A stretch of DNA of 6,458 nucleotides from UBA1757 sp963617485 (GTDB lineage: Bacteria; Bacteroidota; Bacteroidia; Bacteroidales; UBA1402): contig CAVEPA010000022.1 of assembly GCA_963617485.1 (NCBI GenBank), positions 1-6,458 on the forward strand, in the 5' to 3' direction. This document shows, in pieces, positions 1 to 4,293 of the stretch. A program made the translations under genes and the position numbers. The notes beneath the pieces are model-generated. The model had not been told where the DNA came from. It ran no database searches and worked only from the letters and a program-made list of their open reading frames with translations. How positions within the stretch are numbered: the stretch's first letter is position 1; every line of letters starts with the position of its first letter.

Positions 1-187
1 CGGCAGCTATAGCAGTTCTTCACAGACCAATCCTACGGGTGCTTCCTCGGGCTCCAACCGCGTGAACCGTGGCGGCAGCTGGTACTTCGATGCCAGGTAC
101 TGCCGTGTGTCTAACCGGCTCTACTTCAATCCGGACAGCAGGGACATCTTCCTCGGCTTGCGCCTTGTCCTCTCAGTTCAACCTTAA
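1..187 (+). CDS. C-terminal end of an FGE-sulfatase/C-type-lectin-fold protein, probable DGR target (5' end outside window)
   Basis: The reading frame enters from the left edge (codons start at base 2) and stops at TAA 185-187, giving 61 visible residues. They match the end of the formylglycine-generating-enzyme (FGE-sulfatase, SUMF1) fold: an RGGSW motif, then AR-x-C-R-V-S, then a P-D-x-R segment and LGLRLV near the terminus. The protein is a close paralogue of the last 61 residues of the 690-aa protein at the other end of the window, and the two share the same final ten residues. Differences in the last 46 codons are confined to first and second positions of codons ending in C or T, which points to adenine mutagenesis by a diversity-generating retroelement. 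The likely role is therefore ligand binding rather than enzymatic formylglycine formation. Whether the missing part carries PEGA repeats like its paralogue cannot be seen. The frame is intact, so this is a live gene end and not a remnant. Confidence 0.9.
   Translation, partial: GSYSSSSQTNPTGASSGSNRVNRGGSWYFDARYCRVSNRLYFNPDSRDIFLGLRLVLSVQP
47..187 (+). other. Probable DGR variable region, copy 1 (VR1)
   Basis: I aligned this stretch with 6226-6366 at a constant offset of 6179. There are 19 differences, at 56, 66, 86, 87, 89, 113, 114, 119, 120, 123, 125, 126, 128, 129, 137, 143, 144, 149 and 150. All are at codon positions 1 or 2, and 18 have A in one copy. Fifteen codons are candidates for template AAC/AAT: those starting at 56, 65, 83, 86, 89, 98, 113, 119, 122, 125, 128, 137, 143, 146 and 149. 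Twelve of them differ between the copies. In this copy they read N, N, Y, F, D, Y, N, L, Y, F, N, S, D, I and F. The 5' boundary lies between the last third-position difference (46) and the first A-type difference (56). The template repeat itself is not in the window. Confidence 0.88.
152..187 (+). other. Invariant 3' end of VR1, candidate IMH region
   Basis: These 36 bases are identical to 6331-6366, although the coding sequence just upstream is heavily diversified. They encode the LGLRLVLSVQP end plus the stop codon and are poor in A. In known DGRs the 3' end of the variable region holds the initiation-of-mutagenic-homology (IMH) element, where the mutated cDNA is integrated, and it stays unmutated. 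The position and invariance fit that role. The exact IMH limits cannot be set without the template repeat. Confidence 0.6.
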
Positions 188-202
188 AAAAAAAGAAAAG
201 TA

Positions 203-240
203 AAACTATCCTTCTGTCTTCAAAAAGCCTGCCAAATAAA
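203..240 (+). repeat. Non-coding direct repeat downstream of VR1 (copy A)
   Basis: This 38-nt piece recurs at 6384-6422 with only one extra A in an A-run. It begins AAACTATCC, contains the left arms of both stems of the hairpin at 211-265, and ends in AAATAAA. It extends the protein-coding homology past the stop codon. The segment between stop codon and repeat (188-202) is A-rich and less well matched. Conservation outside a gene suggests either shared descent by duplication or a function tied to the variable region. Confidence 0.85.
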
Positions 241-265
241 AGGCAGGCTGAAAGGAAGACAGAAG
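211..265. other. Long two-part inverted repeat (hairpin/cruciform) after VR1
   Basis: The outer arms CTTCTGTCTTC (211-221) and GAAGACAGAAG (255-265) pair perfectly over 11 bp. The inner arms AGCCTGCC (226-233) and GGCAGGCT (242-249) pair perfectly over 8 bp around an 8-nt A/T loop, with a small internal loop of A and G bases between the two stems. It starts 23 nt after the stop codon of the first DGR target. Hairpins just downstream of a VR promote retrohoming in the Bordetella phage DGR, so that role is possible here. A transcription terminator is the alternative. The + strand has an A-rich stretch after the stem and no T-run, so a canonical + strand intrinsic terminator is not supported; read on the minus strand the stem is followed by a T-rich run. 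Confidence 0.75.
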
Positions 266-328
266 CCAAAAAATAAAAAACGATTTGAACAATTCACCTC
301 AAATATTAACCCTTTAAACCCAAAGAAA

Positions 329-973
329 ATGAAAAAAGTTATCGTGTTATTGCTGGCGCTTTGCTTGGCATTGCCCGCAGTGAATGTAAGTGCACAGAAC
401 AACCGAGCCTTGAACAAGGCCCTGAAGAAAGAGTACAAAATGAAGATGAAGGAGTTCAAAAAAGGCGGTTGGACGCTGTACGGCTCCTCGCGCTCGCTCG
501 ATGTGGTGCTGCTCAAACATTATGAAAAGTTGAACGCCGAAAACGAAAACGCCTACGAAATTGTAGGTACTTGCTCCAAGTTTGTGTCGAAAAATGTGGG
601 CCATCAGACCAGCATCAACAATGCCTGCAACATCTACGCCCAGCAGGCCGGACGTCTGGTGAAGGGCCGTATTGTGAGCGACCTTGCCGGCAGCGACGAT
701 GTGGCCGCCGAGTTCGACCATTTCTATGCCGCTTACGAGAGCCAGGTACAGAAGGAATTGAACGGCGAACTGCAGGAATCTTTCTCGGTTATCCGCACCA
801 ACAAGGATGGCACCTTCGAAATGCAGACCTTCTTTATCGTGAACGAGTCGGCCGCCACCCGCGCCCGCATCCGTGCCTTTGAAAATGCGGCTAAAGAAAG
901 CGCCGTGGCCCAGAAGTATGCCAAACAGATAAGCGAGTTTGTAAACGAAGGCTTCAACCCCAACGCAGAATAA
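329..973 (+). CDS. Secreted Bacteroidales protein, possibly LPP20-related
   Basis: This 214-aa protein has a type I signal peptide: K2-K3, a hydrophobic stretch at about residues 4-18, and a likely cleavage site after A22 (VSA|Q). It should therefore be exported to the periplasm or beyond. The mature part opens with a strongly basic segment (about 25-46, rich in Lys), followed by a GGW-x-LYGSSRSLD motif and a mixed helical region. I do not recognise a catalytic motif. The motif around 'GGW...LD..LLKHYEKL' and the downstream helix-strand pattern resemble a family of Bacteroidales secreted proteins often annotated as LPP20-like, but this is a weak recollection-level match. The start is ATG 329, which places the signal peptide correctly and follows an A-rich leader without Shine-Dalgarno, usual in Bacteroidota. 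It is the first complete gene of the run, and the next gene starts 7 nt after its stop, so cotranscription is likely. Its function is unknown. Confidence 0.9.
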   Translation: MKKVIVLLLALCLALPAVNVSAQNNRALNKALKKEYKMKMKEFKKGGWTLYGSSRSLDVVLLKHYEKLNAENENAYEIVGTCSKFVSKNVGHQTSINNACNIYAQQAGRLVKGRIVSDLAGSDDVAAEFDHFYAAYESQVQKELNGELQESFSVIRTNKDGTFEMQTFFIVNESAATRARIRAFENAAKESAVAQKYAKQISEFVNEGFNPNAE

Positions 974-980
974 GTAAAGA

Positions 981-2804
981 ATGACCAAACGGTTCTACGT
1001 TTTTGCGATATTGGTTATGTGCCTCAGCCCTGCTTTCCCGCAAAGCTGGGCTGAGGTAACGGCCGATACCGAGACCTATCTTTCGGGCGACGGTTGGGGT
1101 GCCACCGTCGAAGAGGCCGACCAGCAGGCGCTCGCAGCGCTGATAAGCAAGATTTCGGTGGTGGTAAGCAGCGACTTCAGCATCACCGAAGACGAGCGCA
1201 TGGTCAATGGCCAGCTCGATGCCAACTCCTATACCAACTCCAAGCTGCAGACCTATTCCACGGCCACGCTGACCAATACCGACCGCATTGTTGTCGACAA
1301 CAATCCCGACGAAGTGCATATCGGCCGCTATATCAAGCGTACGGAACTGAACCGCATTTTCGAAGGCCGTCTGCGCAGCATCAAGGAGTACATCCGTCTG
1401 GGCAAAATGGCCGAAGGCTCCTGCAAGATAGACGATGCCCTGCGCAATTATTATTGGGCCTTTTCGTTGTTGAAATCGGTGCAGCATCCTTCGGAAGTAA
1501 CCTATAACGATGAGGAAACGGGCGAGACGATTTATCCGCTCACCTGGCTGCCGCAGCACCTCACCGATATTCTGAAAGGCTTGGAGGCCAAGGTAATAGC
1601 CAACGATGGCACCTATGTCGATTTGATGTTCACCTACGAAGGACGGCCGGTGAATTCGCTCGATTTTACCTATTTCGACGGACGCAACTGGAGCAATATC
1701 TGCAGCGTGAAGAACGGCCGTGGCGCGATGGAGTTCACGCCAGGTATGATACCCGAAAATGTGCAGATAAACTACGAGTACGCCTATCGCAGCCAAGCGC
1801 ATATCAATCAGGAAATCAAGAGTGTGCTGGGTGTGGTTAAAGGCCAGTCGTTTCGTGTGGCTCGTGTGAATATCCGTACGGCGGCAGTGGTGGCCCAGCA
1901 AGAACAACCCGAGGTGGCAGCCGACTCTCAGACCGAGACGCTCAAGAGCGATGCTCTTTTGCCCATAGACAACGTCAACGCATATCGCGATACGCTCGAC
2001 AAGGTGGTGAAAGCCATACGTCAGCGCAAGTACGATGCGGTGCAGACCTGCTTCACGCCCGATGGTTGGGATATGTTCACCCGTCTGGTCAAGTATGGCA
2101 AGGCCCGCGTGCTTAACACCGACAGTTGCAGCTTCAGCCAGTTCAGAGACGATGTGATTGCCCGCAGCATACTGATGTCGTTCTCTTTCGAGCGCGGCAT
2201 ACGCAAGGACTTTGTGGAAGATGTGGTTTTCACTTTCAACTCAGACCGCAAAATAGACTGTGTGGCCTTCGGTCTCGACAACAAGGCCCGGGAAGATATT
2301 ATGAACCGTGGTGCCTGGACGCCTGTGGCCCGCCAGACCATCATGCAGTTTCTCGAGAATTACAAGACGGCCTATGCCTTGAAGCGTTTGGACTACCTGA
2401 AGACCATCTTCGATGACGATGCCGTTATCATTGTGGGTCATGTGGCTGAAAAACTGGTGGCGCAGCAGGGTAGCGGCGATATGCCTGTTTCGTATCGCAA
2501 CGAAAAAGTTGTGAAGCGTGTACAATACAGCAAGGAACAATATATGAAGAATCTCGAAGCCTGTTTCCGCAGCAATGAGTTCGTGAACATCCGATTTGCC
2601 AACAACGATGTGCGCAAGACCATGAACGGCGAGGAATATGGCATACAGATAAAGCAAGACTATTATTCAACCAACTACGGCGACCAGGGCTACCTCTATC
2701 TGCAAGTGGATTTGGAAGACCCCGACCGGCCCGTTATCAAGGTGCGCACCTGGCAGCCCGAACCCGACCCGGAAATTGGTCTCTTTGGCCTCGGCACCTT
2801 CTGA
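981..2804 (+). CDS. Secreted LPP20-like protein with NTF2-like C-terminal region
   Basis: This 607-aa exported protein has an N-terminal signal peptide (K3-R4, hydrophobic 5-19, cleavage probably near residues 20-24). Residues about 33-66 carry the pattern typical of LPP20 domains: a short strand, the G-D-G-W-G turn, an EEA...AL..L helix and a run of hydrophobic strand residues ending SSDF. The LPP20-like domain probably runs to about 140. A helical segment (about 125-165, with a TPR-like 'DALRNYYWAFSLLKS') and a beta-rich region (about 203-275) follow. The C-terminal half looks like one or two NTF2/SnoaL-type folds, with the better match at about 455-595 (a Y-x-x-A-x-x-x-x-x-L-D-Y helix, then an FDDDAVIIVG strand). 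The family name comes from a Helicobacter lipoprotein, but no lipobox is visible here. It sits 7 nt after the preceding gene and 21 nt before the next, so it is inside the operon. The biochemical role is unknown; a binding or scaffold function in the envelope is only a guess. Confidence 0.9.
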   Translation: MTKRFYVFAILVMCLSPAFPQSWAEVTADTETYLSGDGWGATVEEADQQALAALISKISVVVSSDFSITEDERMVNGQLDANSYTNSKLQTYSTATLTNTDRIVVDNNPDEVHIGRYIKRTELNRIFEGRLRSIKEYIRLGKMAEGSCKIDDALRNYYWAFSLLKSVQHPSEVTYNDEETGETIYPLTWLPQHLTDILKGLEAKVIANDGTYVDLMFTYEGRPVNSLDFTYFDGRNWSNICSVKNGRGAMEFTPGMIPENVQINYEYAYRSQAHINQEIKSVLGVVKGQSFRVARVNIRTAAVVAQQEQPEVAADSQTETLKSDALLPIDNVNAYRDTLDKVVKAIRQRKYDAVQTCFTPDGWDMFTRLVKYGKARVLNTDSCSFSQFRDDVIARSILMSFSFERGIRKDFVEDVVFTFNSDRKIDCVAFGLDNKAREDIMNRGAWTPVARQTIMQFLENYKTAYALKRLDYLKTIFDDDAVIIVGHVAEKLVAQQGSGDMPVSYRNEKVVKRVQYSKEQYMKNLEACFRSNEFVNIRFANNDVRKTMNGEEYGIQIKQDYYSTNYGDQGYLYLQVDLEDPDRPVIKVRTWQPEPDPEIGLFGLGTF

Positions 2805-2825
2805 GGACAGTAGTTGACAAAAATT

Positions 2826-4286
2826 ATGGATATGCGCAGATATATTATGGCAGTACTCGGCCTGTGTGCCTCCCTTGGGGCGATGGCGCAGAACGAGAAG
2901 ATGAGCGATTATAAGGCCTTCCGCCAGCAGATGCTTGCCGATTATCAAGGCTATCGTGGCAAAATACTCGACGATTATGCCAAGTTCTTAGATACCGTTT
3001 GGGACGATTACGAAAGCTTCAAGGGTAAGCCAGCCTATGAGGCACCCAAGCCGCAAACCGTCCCCCAAGCGACTCCCACCGATGCAACACCTGCGGCGAC
3101 GATTCCGACACCGGAGCGGCCGGCGCAGCCCGCTGCGCCGGCCGTCCCGGCCAAGCCTGCAACGCCCACCGTCCCGGCCAAACCCGCTGCGCCCACGCAA
3201 AAGAATCTGTCCTTCGGTTTTTATTCGCTTAAAGTCCAAGCTCCGGCCTTGGAACTGCCCGCACTCAATGGCGACGACAGTCATGCGGTAAGTGCGCTCT
3301 GGCAGCAGCTGCAAAATCAGGACGTGTACGGCCGGGTGTCATCTGCACTCGAACAATACCGCCTGGGCTGCAACCTCAACGACTGGCTCAGCTACGAATT
3401 GGTGCATGCCTATGCCGTTGCGCTTTATCCCGGCAACGACAACGCCGGTACCATACTGACGCATTACCTTTTGGCCCACATGGGCTACAACGTCCGCTTG
3501 GGCCGGACGGGCGCAGGCCGCTTGCTGCTGCTGATGCCTTTCCGTCAGATGGTGTATGTGCGCCCCTACCTTAACATAGACGGTGAGCAGTACACCATTT
3601 TTATGTACGAAAACGGACGCGACGTGAGCCGTAACATCACCACGCTATCCACCTGCCGTCTGCCTGCCGATGCCGATTTGGGCCAAGCTTTCAACCTGGT
3701 GCTGGACCGGCCCATAATGCCCGCCCGTGGCGAGAAACAATATGAACTCAGCGATGGGGTTATCACCCTGCGCGGAACGGTACCCGAGCTGCCGGTGGCC
3801 CTGGCCGATGGTTTTGTTCAGACCGATATTCCCGTGTATGACCAGAGTTGTCTGTCGGCCTCGTTCCGCAACGACCTGCTCGCGCAAGTGCGCGAGCAGC
3901 TGCAAGGCTTGACGGAAAAGGAAGCCGTGAGCCGCCTGATGCACTTTGTACAGTTCGCCTTCAAGTACGCCACCGATAACGAGCAGTTCGGCTACGAGAA
4001 GCCTTTCTTTGTGGAGGACAACTTCTATTATCCCTACAACGATTGCGAAGACCGCGCCGTGCTTTTCGCCTTTTTTGTGCGCAACCTCCTGGGCCTGGAC
4101 GTACACCTGCTCCACTATCCCGAGCACATGGCCACGGCCGTGTGCTTTACCGACCAGACGCTGCAGGGCGACGGCTATATGTACCGCGGCCGCCGCTACC
4201 TCATTTGCGACCCCACCTACATCGGCGCAGGCATCGGACGTTGTATGCCGCGCTACGAGAAAGTGACTCCCAAGATAGAATTTTGA
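2826..4286 (+). CDS. Secreted transglutaminase-like (papain-fold) protein with Pro/Ala linker
   Basis: From ATG 2826 the product has 486 residues. A signal peptide occupies about residues 1-22 (MAQ at its end). Residues about 25-65 form a charged helical segment of repeated aromatic/acidic heptad-like units (DYKAFRQQ, DYQGYR, DYAKFLD, DYESF). A Pro/Ala/Thr-rich linker of about 55 residues follows, then a folded region from about 130. The C-terminal 130 residues carry the transglutaminase-like triad in the right order and contexts: C407 in NDCEDRA, H434 in PEHMATAV and D462 in ICDPTY. This fold includes cysteine proteases, peptidases and acyl transferases, so the substrate cannot be named. An intact triad suggests activity. 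An in-frame TTG at 2814 and an ATG at 2832 are alternative starts; I prefer 2826 because it is an ATG and gives a good signal peptide, and 2832 is nearly as likely. The next gene begins 7 nt after the stop. Genes of this type occur beside PEGA/FGE-sulfatase genes in Bacteroidales, but the link is not understood. Confidence 0.88.
   Translation: MDMRRYIMAVLGLCASLGAMAQNEKMSDYKAFRQQMLADYQGYRGKILDDYAKFLDTVWDDYESFKGKPAYEAPKPQTVPQATPTDATPAATIPTPERPAQPAAPAVPAKPATPTVPAKPAAPTQKNLSFGFYSLKVQAPALELPALNGDDSHAVSALWQQLQNQDVYGRVSSALEQYRLGCNLNDWLSYELVHAYAVALYPGNDNAGTILTHYLLAHMGYNVRLGRTGAGRLLLLMPFRQMVYVRPYLNIDGEQYTIFMYENGRDVSRNITTLSTCRLPADADLGQAFNLVLDRPIMPARGEKQYELSDGVITLRGTVPELPVALADGFVQTDIPVYDQSCLSASFRNDLLAQVREQLQGLTEKEAVSRLMHFVQFAFKYATDNEQFGYEKPFFVEDNFYYPYNDCEDRAVLFAFFVRNLLGLDVHLLHYPEHMATAVCFTDQTLQGDGYMYRGRRYLICDPTYIGAGIGRCMPRYEKVTPKIEF
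3118..3143. repeat. Perfect GC-rich inverted repeat inside the linker coding region
   Basis: Arms GGCCGGCGCAG (3118-3128) and CTGCGCCGGCC (3133-3143) pair over 11 bp around a 4-nt loop, and C3117/G3144 extends this to 12 bp. It lies in Pro/Ala codons of the transglutaminase-like gene. GC-rich low-complexity coding can produce such pairs by chance, so no function is claimed. Confidence 0.7.
3141..3194 (+). repeat. 27-nt tandem repeat encoding two Pro/Ala linker units
   Basis: Two adjacent 27-nt units (3141-3167 and 3168-3194) encode AVPAKPATP and TVPAKPAAP, residues 106-123 of the transglutaminase-like protein. They share the core GTCCCGGCCAA. They lie in the flexible Pro-rich linker between the helical N-terminal segment and the folded domain. 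Linkers like this tend to vary in length between strains by repeat slippage, though only two units are seen here. Confidence 0.8.
3876..3899. repeat. Perfect 10-bp inverted repeat with 4-nt loop in the transglutaminase-like gene
   Basis: CTGCTCGCGC (3876-3885) and GCGCGAGCAG (3890-3899) are exact reverse complements separated by AAGT. The pair is inside the coding sequence for a Leu/Ala/Gln-rich helix. It could form a stable mRNA hairpin, but nothing ties it to a function. Confidence 0.7.
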
Positions 4287-4293
4287 TAACGAT

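Noticed and set aside
47..187. One of the two repeats being the DGR template itself
   Set aside because: Both copies are in open coding frames and both carry non-A bases at several predicted template sites, so both are variable regions.
211..280. Intrinsic terminator for the first gene
   Set aside because: The stem is strong, but the + strand continues with an A-rich stretch and no T-run. Rho-independent termination in this direction is therefore unsupported; a minus-strand terminator or a DGR hairpin is as likely.
284..314. Bacteroidota-type promoter (TTTG and TAnnTTTG) before the gene at 329
   Set aside because: TTTG is present at 284-287, and a TA lies 19 nt downstream at 307, but the -7 element does not match TAnnTTTG. 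Too weak to annotate, although a promoter in 266-328 is expected.
954..1907. Long antisense open frame (317 codons) opposite the LPP20-like gene
   Set aside because: It is a shadow of the + strand gene: no signal peptide or recognisable domain, low-complexity His/Ile/Gly composition, and the + strand frame shows clear family features.
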